A stretch of DNA of 64,000 nt, taken from positions 28,157 to 92,156 of the forward strand of contig JAUCBJ010008770.1 in NCBI GenBank assembly GCA_032718475.1. Direction: 5' to 3'. The notes beneath the pieces are model-generated. The model worked only from the letters and a program-made list of their open reading frames with translations, ran no database searches and was not told the origin of the DNA. Positions 27,601 through 37,093 of the stretch are shown in pieces (the first letter of the stretch is position 1; every line of letters begins with the position of its first letter). The translations under genes were made by a program, and so were the position numbers. Source of the stretch: Nemertoderma westbladi (lineage: Eukaryota > Xenacoelomorpha > Nemertodermatida > Nemertodermatidae).

Positions 27601-29809
27601 TACCAATGCCGGGTACCCAAGGTGTACCAATGCCGGGTACCCAAGGTGTACCAATGCCGGGTACCCAAGGTGTACCAATGCCGGGTACCCAAGGTGTACC
27701 AATGTCGATTTAAATGATTACTGTAGTCCCCTTAGTAACTACAGTACCGGTATTTTGAATCTAGAACTTATAACACACTTTGTGTTTGATGTTCTAAATA
27801 GGTTAATAAGCTAAATAGGTACAATAATTCATTAGCTACCATTAATAGAATAGTATATTGAATCTTAATTGTTTGCATGTCTTTTATATTTTTTCATTAT
27901 CTTTATAAAAAGTACTACCGGTACCGTAGCTAACACAAAATCAAAATTATTAGCTAAGGTACCATCTTACTGTCAGAAGGTCAAGTATTTATTCTAGAAC
28001 AAAAAACTTATGATAAAAGCCTTCTTCATATGAAAAAAAATTGTTCAAACTATGGGTGCCCATTGCTCAAGGTGTAGAAATGCCCATAGTGGGGCATTAG
28101 ATGTCAGAAATTCAGCTTATAAAACCTACCGGTACCACTTACAGGTAGGGTTACATGGTACTACTGTGTTTTGTACAGGTACAACTACAGGTAATTATTG
28201 TTTTAGAATATTTCGGTAAAACAAATTTTACGGCACCTATTTTTGTGTATTTTTTTAATGATTTCAGTTAAAAACCAAAAATGTCATCAAATTGTTATTG
28301 TAGCTCGTTGTCGCCTTTTATTATTGTACCTAGTATTTTCGTACTACCGGTATCTAGTTTTACAATATTTTAAGCAAAATATATTACAGTATTAAATTTA
28401 AATTCAAAATAAATAATAAACAGAATTAAAATTGCTGGCTAATAATTCAAATCACTAGTTAATATGAAAATTTGTAGTTGTTAGGAATTGTTTTTAACAC
28501 TACGGTACCCTAATCAAATAAAAATCACAATTTTTTTTTAAATGTTCTAGAACTAAAAATAATTGTTCTAGAACATTACTTTTTACAAAAATGAATAGGC
28601 AATATGTTCTAGAACTTTTTTTTAAAAAAGTAAGAACAACTAGCTTAGAAAACAACAAAAAACCTACCGTAATTAATTTAAAATATTCTAGAACAACAAT
28701 TATGTTCTAGAACAAAATGAATAAAAAAATGCATACACAATACGAAAAAAAGTACCAAAAATTAGCTACCGTAGTATGAAAAATTTGGCGGGAGGTGTGC
28801 CCAAAACACAGCAGTACCGGGTTACAGTAGTACCGGGTTACAGTAGTACCGGGTTACAGTAGTACCGGGTTACAGTAGTATCGGGTTACAGTAGTACCGG
28901 GTTACAGTAGTACCGGGATACAGTAGTACCGGGTTACAGTAGTACCGGGTTATAGTAGTACCGGGTTACATGACATACCCATACAATCCTCCATAGCCTC
29001 AACAAATTCATTGTACAAAGTCATAAATTAATAAAAATTTAGTGTTGCTGTTGTAATGCATTTGTAGGTACCCGAAACATGACTGTACCGGTACCTGTTA
29101 AACAGCTAAACGTCAGAACGTTCTATCGGCTGATATTTAAATTAGGTCTATATGTCTTCTAAAGCTTAACCTGGGCTTCAGCAAGTGCTGCATCCTTGGC
29201 TGTGCTTCCGCTGTGTTTCTTAAGGACCCGAACGCGATTTATGGGCTGGCCATCGTCGTCGACAATAAAATCGTTAACATCCGACTCGTATTCCTCATCG
29301 TCCACAACCGGCTCGACCACGTTGTCGGGTTCAACCACCTCATCCTCGGCTGCATCGTCGTCGTCGCCTTCGTCGAATAGTTCCTTCTCCAGTCGGCCTC
29401 GCTCCTCGTCCGCCATTCCGCTCTGCTCGACTTCCTCACTGTCATCGCTGTCCAGCCGCACACGACCGAACTTCTTGCGCTTTACTTTCATTCCCAAGTT
29501 CTCTTCGATCAGATCGTAATCGTCGTCCTCCAGCCGATCGTCGTAATGATGTTTCCGTTTGGAACCGGCGCCGCCAATCACTTCGTCTGAGTCGTCATCG
29601 TCGGATTGACTTCCAGTGCCGTCATCTTCGTCTTCCTCACCGTCGGCTATAAAATCTCCCATTTCTGCGGCGAAAGCCTCATCAATCTCGTCACCTTCGT
29701 CTTCTTCACTGCTGTCACTCGCAATGGTTTTGGCGCCGCTCTTCTTTCCTGGAACATCTTCGGCTTCAGATAGAGACTCTTCCGCCTCCTCATCAAGAAA
29801 ATCTGACAT
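8539..29809 (-). CDS. SUPT6H: SPT6 transcription elongation factor / histone chaperone, 7 exons
   Basis: SPT6 is a nuclear histone H3-H4 chaperone and RNA polymerase II elongation factor that works with IWS1/Spn1. Exons 29809-29171, 26733-26239, 21327-20903, 20191-19770, 12411-11375, 10630-9925 and 9686-8539 join in phase with GT/AG introns. Together they give 4872 nt, or 1623 residues, against about 1726 in human. Domain order matches the family: acidic N-terminus (1-213), the IWS1-binding motif beginning DIFGVDF (about 214), helix-turn-helix and Tex-like core (about 260-700), YqgF-like (about 755-900), HhH (about 960-1006), death-like domain, S1 (across exons 6-7), tandem SH2 (about 1312-1500, pocket Arg near 1340 in VIIRPSS), and a Thr-Pro-rich tail. 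The start is preceded by CAAC and opens [10 protein letters not shown] as in orthologues. Exons are GC-rich and introns AT-rich. The oddity is tandem arrays abutting three splice sites. Confidence 0.95.
9687..9924 (-). other. SPT6 intron 6 (238 bp)
   Basis: The donor is CCGG|GTGAGT and the acceptor CTGTTTAG. The intron is short and AT-rich, with no repeat. Confidence 0.85.
9925..10630 (-). CDS. SUPT6H: SPT6 exon 6 (death-like domain, S1 first half)
   Basis: The acceptor is TTTATTTACAG|GTG and the exon opens VFINCAGF, continuing GPK from exon 5 as in orthologues. It encodes [20 protein letters not shown], the death-like domain and the first half of S1 (TLYVGRL, GLRGFIP). The first 27 bases of this exon plus the acceptor form the unit of the 32-bp array upstream. 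Confidence 0.94.
10604..11210 (-). repeat. 32-bp minisatellite made of exon 6 start plus its splice acceptor
   Basis: About 18-19 units of 32 bp fill most of the 744-bp intron 5. In SPT6 sense each unit is the first 27 bases of exon 6 (GTGTTTATTAACTGTGCCGG...) plus TACAG. Every unit therefore carries a complete TTTATTTACAG|GTG acceptor and a copy of the exon start. The last unit is the real exon boundary. Units are almost identical, with a few substitutions and one small A-run change near 10,943. The remaining 11,211-11,374 is plain intron. Confidence 0.93.
11375..12411 (-). CDS. SUPT6H: SPT6 exon 5 (YqgF-like and HhH domains)
   Basis: The acceptor is TTCCTCCAG|GTATGG. The exon encodes residues about 661-1006. 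It includes [15 protein letters not shown] and the following YqgF-like RNase-H-fold region, EVGVDVNRC and the Hh[11 protein letters not shown]. It ends NMGPK at AAG|GTTTGT, phase 0. Confidence 0.94.
12590..12730 (+). mobile_element. tRNA-derived SINE-like copy in SPT6 intron 4
   Basis: An A-box-like TGGCCTAGTGGTTGTAG and a B-box GGTTCGAATCC lie 37 bases apart in a tRNA-like arrangement (about 12,609-12,661), followed by an unrelated 3' part. No clean acceptor stem is seen, so a SINE or tRNA pseudogene is more likely than a functional tRNA. Flanking AATACTCCATATCTC and GAGATATGAGATATT are roughly inverted to each other. Confidence 0.55.
12731..13743. other. SPT6 intron 4, proximal part
   Basis: No coding signal is seen. 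Around 13,021-13,092 there are ggtcc...cgttaggtcc and inverted gacgcaggac strings that also occur near 34,040-34,250, so a dispersed repeat fragment is likely. The rest is unassigned. Confidence 0.4.
13744..14220 (-). repeat. 45-bp minisatellite, distal block
   Basis: About 10-11 units of the same 45-bp repeat as 16,725-19,769, separated from it by an inserted hAT-like element. Removing the insertion and one copy of its 8-bp target duplication restores a continuous array. Confidence 0.92.
14221..16724. mobile_element. Non-autonomous hAT-like element A (2504 bp) inserted in minisatellite
   Basis: A perfect 15-bp TIR TAGTGTTGAGAACTG stands at both ends. It is flanked by an 8-bp target duplication CCGAATAC (14,213-14,220 and 16,725-16,732) taken from the minisatellite unit. 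Eight-bp duplications and TAG-starting TIRs fit the hAT superfamily. Both subterminal regions are rich in CTGTAACTG/CTGAAACTG repeats, as expected of transposase-binding regions. No transposase ORF is present. It contains nested element B. Confidence 0.85.
14651..15817. mobile_element. Nested TIR element B with CTACGCGTAG arrays (1167 bp)
   Basis: A long TIR (about 58 bp, starting GGGTAAATCTTTTCGACC) is flanked by the 8-bp duplication AAGTAGTG (14,643-14,650 and 15,818-15,825). The TIRs and subterminal zones carry about 20 copies of the 10-bp palindrome CTACGCGTAG, singly or head to tail. There is no ORF. The 8-bp duplication suggests a hAT-type or other 8-bp-TSD transposase acting in trans. 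It lies inside element A, so it is the younger insertion. Confidence 0.85.
16725..19769 (-). repeat. 45-bp minisatellite starting at SPT6 exon 4 donor
   Basis: About 67 units of 45 bp run from the intron 4 donor. In SPT6 sense each unit begins GTAAGGTGGAACAAACTCGG and ends ACTGTAG. Each junction therefore reads TGTAG|GTAAGG, a good 5' splice site in the same codon phase as the real one. Changes are substitutions only. The strict period keeps several frames open for over 1000 codons on both strands, which is a property of the array and not evidence of extra genes. Confidence 0.95.
19770..20191 (-). CDS. SUPT6H: SPT6 exon 4 (core, bounded by minisatellite)
   Basis: The acceptor is AACAATTTAG|ATTGGG. 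The exon carries EFGENLRD and the [10 protein letters not shown] segment of the core. The donor CTATAG|GTAAGG leaves one base (codon phase 1). The first base after the donor begins a 45-bp minisatellite in which every unit repeats TAG|GTAAGG. The reading frame of the exon stays open through about 66 units. Confidence 0.92.
20192..20902 (-). other. SPT6 intron 3, with a tRNA-like SINE fragment
   Basis: The donor is AAG|GTAATC and the acceptor AATTTAG. Around 20,725-20,810 the minus strand has an A-box-like TGGTGTAGCGGTTTAAC and a B-box-like GGGTTCGATTGTGGG, so a tRNA-derived SINE fragment is likely. The rest shows nothing. Confidence 0.55.
20903..21327 (-). CDS. SUPT6H: SPT6 exon 3 (Tex-like core)
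   Basis: The acceptor is CTTCCAG|GTTCCA and the exon opens [11 protein letters not shown], one of the most conserved SPT6 strings. The donor ATAATAAG|GTAATC leaves two bases that are completed by exon 4 to give YDYIIRLGIQGF. Confidence 0.92.
21576..24247. mobile_element. TIR-bounded element (about 2.7 kb) in SPT6 intron 2
   Basis: Ends near 21,576-21,613 and 24,210-24,247 are inverted copies sharing TGGGTCA-TGCCAACCATATTG and CACGTACG. Further GTCACGT / TGGGACA strings recur inside. A LINE fragment lies within. No target duplication could be recognised, so the superfamily is open; an old inverted pair of dispersed repeats is the alternative. Confidence 0.5.
22200..23423 (+). pseudogene. Degenerate CR1/Jockey-type LINE reverse transcriptase fragment
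   Basis: The 3' part of a non-LTR retrotransposon ORF2, antisense to SPT6. The first stretch reads [15 protein letters not shown] then [15 protein letters not shown] and stops (TAA near 22,360). After a frameshift the next reads [14 protein letters not shown] and FADDTK, the RT catalytic motif, to 23,020. A third frame (23,064-23,423) gives the usual LINE C-terminal region ([13 protein letters not shown]..., VRNWNSLP). At least one stop and two frame changes break it, so it is dead. The domain order and the FADDTK and PQGSVLGP motifs fit the Jockey/CR1 group. The 5' end (endonuclease) is missing. Confidence 0.85.
24248..25356. other. SPT6 intron 2, unassigned part
   Basis: No gene is supported. 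It contains a poly-C run near 24,660, a hairpin-like CCCGGAGGAACCTCCGGG near 24,773, and one copy of the 16-mer TAACCAAAACAATAAA (24,510-24,525). Confidence 0.4.
25357..26238 (-). repeat. Tetranucleotide array (GTGA/GTCA) starting at SPT6 exon 2 donor
   Basis: About 880 bp of mixed 4-bp units. In SPT6 sense it reads GTGAGTGAGTCTGTGAGTGAGTCA... from the first intron base. The donor itself (GAG|GTGAGT) is the first unit, and GTGAGT recurs throughout. Unit order is irregular, unlike the other arrays. Confidence 0.92.
26239..26733 (-). CDS. SUPT6H: SPT6 exon 2 (IWS1-binding motif, HtH start)
   Basis: The acceptor is TTTTACTTCAG|GATATA and the exon encodes residues 214-378. The first residues, [12 protein letters not shown], correspond to the Spn1/IWS1-binding segment. 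YEPSELE and PERFQLR mark the start of the structured core. The donor CTCGAG|GTGAGT is immediately followed by a GTGA/GTCA tandem array. Confidence 0.93.
26976..28080. mobile_element. Foldback element in SPT6 intron 1
   Basis: Arms at about 26,966-27,130 and 27,905-28,080 are inverted copies (CTACACCTTG, CATATGAA, TTTTATCAT, TTCTAGAA, ACCTTCTG, CAGTAAGATGG, TTTTGATTTTGTGTTA in order). A 24-bp minisatellite sits in the middle. CATAGTGGGGCATTA occurs at both 26,779 and about 28,090 in direct orientation and may mark outer ends. No ORF or clear target duplication is seen. Confidence 0.55.
27437..27710. repeat. 24-bp minisatellite, about 11 units
   Basis: The unit GGGTACCCAAGGTGTACCAATGCC is repeated with two GCC-to-GTC changes. 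The unit resembles the end sequence of the foldback arms (CCTTGGGTACCCAT), so the array may derive from the element itself. Confidence 0.9.
28107..28810. other. SPT6 intron 1 stretch with five TTCTAGAA motifs
   Basis: AT-rich and non-coding. TTCTAGAA occurs at 28,545, 28,566, 28,607, 28,686 and 28,705, adding to three copies upstream (26,934, 27,053, 27,992). Confidence 0.6.
28811..28972. repeat. 16-bp minisatellite (TACAGTAGTACCGGGT)
   Basis: About ten head-to-tail units with few changes lie in SPT6 intron 1, about 200 bp from exon 1. Confidence 0.88.
29171..29809 (-). CDS. SUPT6H: SPT6 exon 1 (acidic N-terminus)
   Basis: This exon encodes residues 1-213, dominated by Asp/Glu runs typical of the disordered SPT6 N-terminus, plus KRKH/KRKK basic patches. 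It ends LAEAQ at donor CCCAG|GTTAAG in phase 0 and joins exon 2 to give [12 protein letters not shown], matching the family. Confidence 0.93.
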
Positions 29810-31058
29810 GTTGTTTACTTGTTTGTTTACCGGTTTGGACTCAATCAGTAAGTTATTGGTCAGTTGGTAGACAGACTTCAGGACTTATAGACTGGTAGAG
29901 GCAGGTATGTTTAGCGTAGACCTGCCACCTACCAGGCTGCAAATGGAGTCAGGGAGTGGAGTGCAAAAATCGCAACGCGGTGTGCTGTGCGCGGAAAAAT
30001 GTGTAAAAATGAGTAAAAATGTGCGGAATTGAAATAAAAGTGCACAGATTTGTTTGAAAAACACCACAAGTGCGCGGTAATCTGTGCAATATAGAGGCCT
30101 GTCAAGTCATAAATTGCGCGGATGAAGTCTGGAAGTGCAAAAATGTTAAAGTGTGAAGTGCGTTGGGTGCATAGCTGCATAGTGAGAAAAATATTCGCCA
30201 CAAAAAATGTAGTCCGCTTCACTCTGTCGCGTTTCATTCTTCTCCATTTGGAATTGTTCAAATGTAAAAATATCGCTCGATTTTCTCGCGTTTCCTTTTT
30301 ACTTTGCATTATACATTTATTTTATACATTACAGCATTCATTCAGGCATTACCCTACAGCATTCTGGCATTTAGGCCTATTTGATACATTTCTGCAACTG
30401 CAAGTACAGAACAGCAGAAATACAGTTTAGTATGCCCGTCACGCCTGACGCCGACAGCCGGAGTCTGGAGTCAGTGCTGCAATGAGTTAATTATGGGAAC
30501 AAGTGAAAACATACGGTAGGTACCCTGGCTGCCTGGTTACTGGGTTAAAACGTACCCGAACAAAGTACAAAATTAATTGCAAAAATATACTGTAACCTGT
30601 GCTATTGACTCTGACTCTCGTTTATCTGTTTATTGTTTTGCTTAGATTAATTCGTCACTACTGTCAGACTGTAACATGCTCCTTTCCTTTTAAATCTCTG
30701 GGACTAAAGATATTAATTGGTTGTAGTTGTAGGTTGTCAGGTTGTAGCTGTAGGAAGTTTTGTTAGGATGACTAGGCCTGTAGGCCGGTGGCCGGTATTG
30801 CATATTGTGTAGGCCTATTGACCATAATGTCTTGTGGCTGCGAGTCCCTTTAACAGTTTAAGTTGGAAGTTAAAAGTAGGTTGTAGGTATCGCCTGTATC
30901 GGTACCTGAAATACAGAAATATGGCTGTACTGGCTGTATGGCAATACAGCAGTATGGGTACCGGTATGTTATTGACAGATTACTGGATTGATCGGGCAGT
31001 CTGCAGTACCGGTACGTTTTAACCGACAGACCGAGGTATGTTTTGTCCTGTAATCTGG
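29810..31058. other. Upstream region of SPT6 (presumed promoter / 5' UTR)
   Basis: No protein gene is supported. The SPT6 ATG context is AACAACATG. I could not place a TATA box or transcription start. Several TACCGGTAC-like palindromes occur, a word frequent across the whole window. Confidence 0.3.
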
Positions 31059-32211
31059 ACAAGTCCCTAAAAGGTGCCACCCTGCTCCATAGCGCGGGAA
31101 ATTCAAATGATTGAAAGACATGTTATTTGTACTGGAAAGGGTGGCAGATCAGATCTGCCACCTATATATTGGCGGTAAATTCAAATCTGTTTTAACATTG
31201 AATACATTAATAGAGTAAGACCAATCTGCCAATGTAATTCATTGAGTCAGAATAAATTATTTAATATCGGTTTAACTCACTCATCCGGTATGTTGTTGAT
31301 TTATCTATTCTGGGACTTCGAGCAGCACGTGAACAACTAAACCAGCACGTTAACTAGTCTGGGGCTTCGAGCAGCACGTGAACAACTAAACTGGCTGGTT
31401 AACAAGTCTGGGACTTCGAGCAGCACGTAAACAACTAAGGTGACTGGTTAACTAGTCTGGTACATGTCTGGGACAGAGATAGCAGTATAGGCAGAAGCAT
31501 TATACACCTATTGTTATTACAGTACTGCAGTAGTAGGCTTACCTGCGATATATTTTACTATCAGTTCCCTGCTATATTGTTATAATTATAATGTTCTGAT
31601 GTAATTATAACTGATACAAGCAAATATTAAATGTTCTTTACATTTTACTGATAGAAGTTAAGCCAAATCCCCCGATCCCCCCCCCCCCCTCCTCAATTTT
31701 CAATTTTGCACGAAGTCCCAGACTAGTTAACCAGTCAGCTTAGTTGTTCACGTGCTGCTTGAAGTCCCAGACTAGTTAACCAGTCAGCTTAGTTGTTCAC
31801 GTGCTGTTCAAAGTCCCAGACTAGCTAACCAATCAGCTTAGTTGTTCACGTGCTGCTCGAAGTCCCAGACTAGGTATCCAGCCAGTTTATTTGTTCACGT
31901 GCTGCTCTATGCCCCAGACTAGTTAACGTGCTGGTTTAGTTGTTCACGTGCTGCTCGAAGCCCCAGAATAGATAAAACAACAACAATAACGGATGAGTGA
32001 GTTAAACCGATAAGAAATAATTTATTCTGATTCAATGAATTACATTTAGTCTTACTCTACTCATGTATTCAACGTTAAAACAGATTTGAATTTACCGCCA
32101 AAATATAGGTAGCAGATATGATCTGCCACCCTTTCCAGTACAAATTACATGTCTTTCAATCATTTGAATTTCCCGCGCTATGGAGCAGGGTGGCACCTTT
32201 TAGGGACTTGT
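31059..32211. mobile_element. Mutator-like foldback element, 9-bp target duplication
   Basis: Very long TIRs (at least about 250 bp, starting ACAAGTCCCTAAAAGGTGCC) are flanked by the 9-bp direct repeat GTAATCTGG (31,050-31,058 and 32,212-32,220). Long TIRs and a 9-bp duplication are typical of Mutator-like elements. Inside, about 49-bp units with GAGCAGCACGTGAAC and an E-box-type CACGTG occur about three times on the left and about five times inverted on the right. There is no transposase ORF. Confidence 0.85.
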
Positions 32212-32419
32212 GTAATCTGGTAATCGTTAATTATAATTATATAGACCTACTGCTGCAGGGCAGGCCTACTCTGCTACTGTCTGACTGTTAAAAATAAGAA
32301 CGCACTCATCTCAGCATCTGCTGATACTACAGTAGAGTAGGTACTACTGTACTACTGAACTATTCAGCTATTCATTGAACTAGCCTACTCAACTACTGTA
32401 CCGGCTGACTGGTACATCG

Positions 32420-32600
32420 AAGGGCCTTCCTAAAACCCGGTCCGGTCCCGGTCCCCGGTCCCGGTCCCCAAGACCCCTAAAACCCGGTCCGCCGGTCCCA
32501 ATGATAGTCTACGGGGAATTTATCCCAAACTAGGACCGGGTAAAACCCGGTCGGTCCTGACCCCTAAAAGTCGGTCCATAAAAGCCGGTACATGCTTGGA
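32420..32600. repeat. GC-rich simple repeat (CCCGGTCC-type)
   Basis: Short units of CCCGGTCC / AAAACCCGGTCC are repeated irregularly. No other signal. Confidence 0.7.
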
Positions 32601-34472
32601 TTGGCCATAATGAAAAAATATTCCAGCCAATAAAACAAGGATAGTAATATTCCAGCCAATGAAACAAGGTTGAACTTGAACTTGTTTATTAGCGGATTAC
32701 AAAGTAAAATAAATACAAATCACTACAGTTAGGTATACGGCTTGTACAACTACAGTACAGTACGACAATCATAGTGCAATTGTTACTGTTTAACACAATA
32801 TAAGCAATTTAGTACATAATATAATATACGCTACGCAATTTTAGTGTTAAATATTAAATATTTACAACAATGTTCGATGTCCAGTTGAAATAAAATGAAT
32901 ATAGAAGGTAATTGATACAGAAACTAAGAACATAATTGAATATATTATAATATACAGTATAAGCGTTATAATACTCCAGTTGAATAAAAATAATAAAATG
33001 GTAATGGTATGTTCGATCTTGTTAAAAACTGATAGGTTAAAAATACACAAAAATTATCTGAAAAGAATCCACAAGCAAAATTAATATGAATAGACCAGGT
33101 GCACGTAACAAATAAAAATAAGGAACGTTATTGATACTTAATAAAATAACACATAAATACTGCCATTAACAACCAGCAACAAGAAACATATTAAAGTTCC
33201 AAATGAAAAAATACTAGAGAGGTGGAGACTATTTTTCCAAAACTACAGTATCTTGATTGTCTGTGGATGTACGAATTATATTTAAATAAAATAATAAGAA
33301 ATAAATATGGATTCGATCTTGTTTAAAATATCCTAAAAAAGTTAAAATAAACTGACACCACATTTTTCACCAAATTAACATATTTACACTAACAAAATAT
33401 ATTTAAACTAAAATAATTACAAGATAAAAAGCATGATCCAAGCTTGACGCCCAATGTGTGTAGTGTTATCACCGATAGAAATTAACAAAAAGAAAAAAAA
33501 TGTAGCCGCTAAGGATAGCCCTAAGAGATAATTACATCTCATTTCCATAGGGATCCCTGTTATAAAAGGTAGATAAAATATAAAGTTTATAAGTAATAGA
33601 AACATAATAAAATCGCTATGTTATTGTCAGATTGTGAAATTATTCGCTATTATTATTCACTATATTATTGTTAAATAGTATTACTGCTGGCTGCTATACA
33701 CAGATACAGCGGTGTTTACTTTATTACAGGGATTATCTTTCTGTCTTTGTCTATATACAGTACAGTAGGCCTATAGGTAGGCCTGCATCATTATTCATCC
33801 GTGGGAATTATCACACGGCCTTATTTCCCACTTTATATATCTAGATGTCTAGCATTGTAGTAGGCCCTACACTGTATACTATACACAGTACAGTATAGTA
33901 CCTACTGTACAGTAGTACACTACGGTATAACAAAATGAAATTACCATTGATTACCGATGTGACATGGCCTTGGATGTGACCTCGGATTTTGTCACCACCA
34001 CCCCATCCCCCACCGGCATCGCTAACGCTTCATTACAGTAGGTTCTTTGGCCGTTAGGTCCTGCGTCTCTCGGTCTTAGTTCCTGTGAGTTGTCACCTTA
34101 GGTCCTGCATCATTCTGTCATTAGGTCCTGAGGCTGAGACATTCTGACATTAGGTCCTGCGTCGGTCCTGGCATAATTCAGTAGATATATACAGTATGAC
34201 ACATAATGATACAGGACCTAAAGGCCAAAGGAACTAACGACACAGAACCACCCCCGTCGGGGCAATTATCATTTCCTACAATACTATACGTTATTCATTG
34301 TGCCATTAAAATGTAGGCCACGCCCTGCGTCTGGAGATTGCTGGACAATCAATCAGAGTGCGCGCACCAGAGGTCTGGAACCATATGCCATCTTCTAAGC
34401 TAAGGTACAGTATACGGAACGCAAAATCTGTAAAATTCATTTAAAAACGACATAACTACAGTACTGCGTATA
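32601..34472. other. Intergenic stretch with one inverted-repeat relic
   Basis: AT-rich with no supported gene. At about 34,040-34,250 TTAGGTCCTGCGTC-type strings occur several times and then inverted (CAGGACCTAAAGGCCAAAGGAAC), suggesting a small decayed TIR element related to the strings near 13,021. Confidence 0.45.
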
Positions 34473-34477
34473 CTGCT
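34473..34477. repeat. Target-site duplication CTGCT (left)
   Basis: CTGCT directly precedes the left LTR and is repeated directly after the right LTR (53,448-53,452). A 5-bp duplication is usual for BEL/Pao integrases. Confidence 0.88.
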
Positions 34478-36657
34478 TGATAAACAACCGCGACCTCTAT
34501 ACTAACAGCAGAACTGTTGAACAGACCAATACCCGTTAATATCCTTCTGCCAACCTAATGAGTTCTCGTCTAACCAATAAGACACAAAGACTGCTCTACT
34601 GTTAAGTAAAGGGGATCAGGAGCGTGCTATTACTAAATTGTACGGGTTGCTAAATACAAAACCGCTACTTACCGTTAGATGGCGCTAGTCTGCCGTCCGC
34701 TAATATATTTTACTAATTTTACACAACTCCTGCAAAATCGCTTGTTCCTTTCTCTACCGATTGCTCGATAGAGAGCTAACTGTTCGAATCTATGAGCCAC
34801 GCAGGAATAACCAAAACAATAAACCCGAGTCGGCTCCCTAAGCTTACTTAAGACGAGTGCGAGAGGCCTTGCACTCAGAGTATTCTTACGCCTAATTCTA
34901 TCACTATTAAAGCACGCTATTACCTACGTCTTTCTAATCGCGAATACTGGAGGTTCCCTAACGTAATGTGTGAATGCGAGAATATTTAAAATATCAAAAT
35001 GGTACAGTATCTGTTTCTACGTGGATAATACCACTCCGAGTCTAAAACTGCCCGCGACTGGCTTTAGGCCAGCAAAATTACTAGCGTATCGTGCGTACCG
35101 AATAGTGCGTTCTAGCTGATTGCCCGCTAATGCAAATAACCGCTCAGCGTGAATAGTTTACAGTACACTAATTATTACCTTAGCTACTCTCCGCTATGCT
35201 GCGTACTAATTCTTAATTTTTTACTAATTAATTACAGTCACAAATATTTAACAGCGTACTAATTACTAAGAGTTCCAGAATACGTAATTCTAATTTATCA
35301 CGCAACAGGTTTCGCTAGTAATAGCCTAAATTGCCGTATTACTTTGACCTAATCAATAACTAATTATTGTAACTAAGAAATAGAAATCAATCAAAGGAAA
35401 AAGAGCGCCTATCTAAGCATTCGTAATCTTAGGCACACTTCAATAACACACCAATCAGCGTTAGAAATCACAGTTTACAATTGTGCAATTCACTACTCGT
35501 ACTCCACACTCAACGTTGTAATACGCGCAGGCCTCTCCCAGGTACATCTAGGATTCCTAACTAACCCAATTCCTGCCCCCCTAATACTAAATAGAGACAA
35601 AACCTGGATCATCAGCCCCCTAGATACTGTACCGGCGATCGGTCTGCGTGCCGCAGTGCAAGATACCCGCCCGCAACGGTGACCCTGGCCAGCGTTGCCC
35701 GCTTTGAATCCTCCGCTCTCTCCTAGTCGCTCAACCCCCCGATGCGCCCACCGCCCACTGGCACCTTAGCCCTCCATGATGCTAATAGCTACCGTAGCGG
35801 CGCATGCAAATCACAAAGTCTGACAGTCTCAGGAATCCCTTAGGATTATTGCGCAGAAAAGAATCACATAGAACCATTAATCAAAGAGTAGAAATCATAG
35901 TTCGATTGCAATTTGCAGTAATCGAAGGAATTATTGAGAAACACAAGCAAAGTAATCGCACTAGCAAATCATTCCAAGAAATTAATCAAAATTAGCAAAT
36001 TGCAGAAAATACGATATCCTAATACAAAATTAGAGACAGCTCAGCAAGTAAATTGTAACAGGGGTGTGTCATGTGATAAAGCATGAACATATGAACAACA
36101 AAGGCCCTACCGGCACACCGCCAATTTATAGGTGATCCCGATGGGGTGATGCAATAAGGTGACTCAATCGCTCTCCCATTGGCTCTCCAGTCCATGCTAG
36201 CATTAAACCAACCTGGAAGCAGTTAATCCAATAAGGAGACCGGATTGTAGCCCTATGCCCTCAAATTATTACCATATATGGTAATGGATCACGTCTCTGG
36301 CTGCTGAATGGCCAGGACAGCGTCCCTATATGCTAGCCCTATCAAACTAATATCAGCAAGCACAAAATCCAGGGTCCGAGTAAACTCGCTACCCTGGAAC
36401 TATCTACATATATCCTAATACAAAATTACGTAGGTAGGGCTACATACTATACAAAATGAATGGATGCAAAATATATGGGCGTTTTAACTTCCTTACCTAA
36501 ATGTCACCACACTGCGCCTTATCTAAATAATTATACTGCACAACGGACTAATATTACGTACAGTATAACGGACTAATACTGCATACTGCATAATGGACTA
36601 ATACTGCATACTGCATAATGGACTAATACTGTGGATACAGCGCCATATACCGTAACA
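34478..36657 (-). repeat. 3' LTR of the BEL/Pao element
   Basis: 2,180 bp with the same ends as the right copy. In element sense it starts TGTTACGG and ends TTTATCA. Differences from the 5' LTR noted by eye include 34,516 C/A, 34,525 G/A, one C/A near 34,643, and three further transitions. Confidence 0.95.
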
Positions 36658-37093
36658 CCGCTCCAAGGGAAATCATATAATGTTTCCCTCCAATTGTAGA
36701 AGAGTATAAGGTGATGTATACAAAACAAAATAAATTTCTTCCAACCAATCTAAATAACATAATAATTCTACTATTTACAAATATTGCCATAGATATTGCA
36801 TAATGAATTACATACAAATTAAATTTACAAAATATTGTTTCTCGTTCATTCTTACTACATAATGATTACTACATACAAAATCAAATATAAAAATTTTGCT
36901 AGGGCAAGTGAAAGGAGTAAGCCAAACCCGCAGGTTTGTCTCCCCAATCACTTCCTTCGCCTCTTTCATAATATAAATTCAAATAACTCAACTAGTGTAT
37001 ACGAGTCTAGTCGAAAATTTTCAAATGCTACAATATACATCAGAGCGACGATGATGTATATATCTAGAGTCTGTCGCCCTGTGCCATAATGTA
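36658..37093 (-). other. 3' untranslated segment between ORF3 and 3' LTR
   Basis: No ORF. It contains palindromic module P1 (36,906-36,953). A short purine-rich GGAGCGG directly abuts the LTR in sense orientation and may act as the polypurine tract. Confidence 0.5.
36906..36953. repeat. Palindromic module P1
   Basis: The core CCAAACCCGCAGGTTTG is flanked by AAGTGA on one side and TCACTT on the other, giving a 48-bp imperfect inverted repeat. Confidence 0.75.

Noticed and set aside
27409-27717. Short repetitive ORFs in the 24-bp array and possible CRISPR-like layout
   Set aside because: Direct repeats without unique spacers in a eukaryotic intron; a minisatellite, not a CRISPR array or gene.
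36623-36817. Short ORF at the edge of the 3' LTR
   Set aside because: It crosses the LTR boundary and has no recognisable features; chance open frame.
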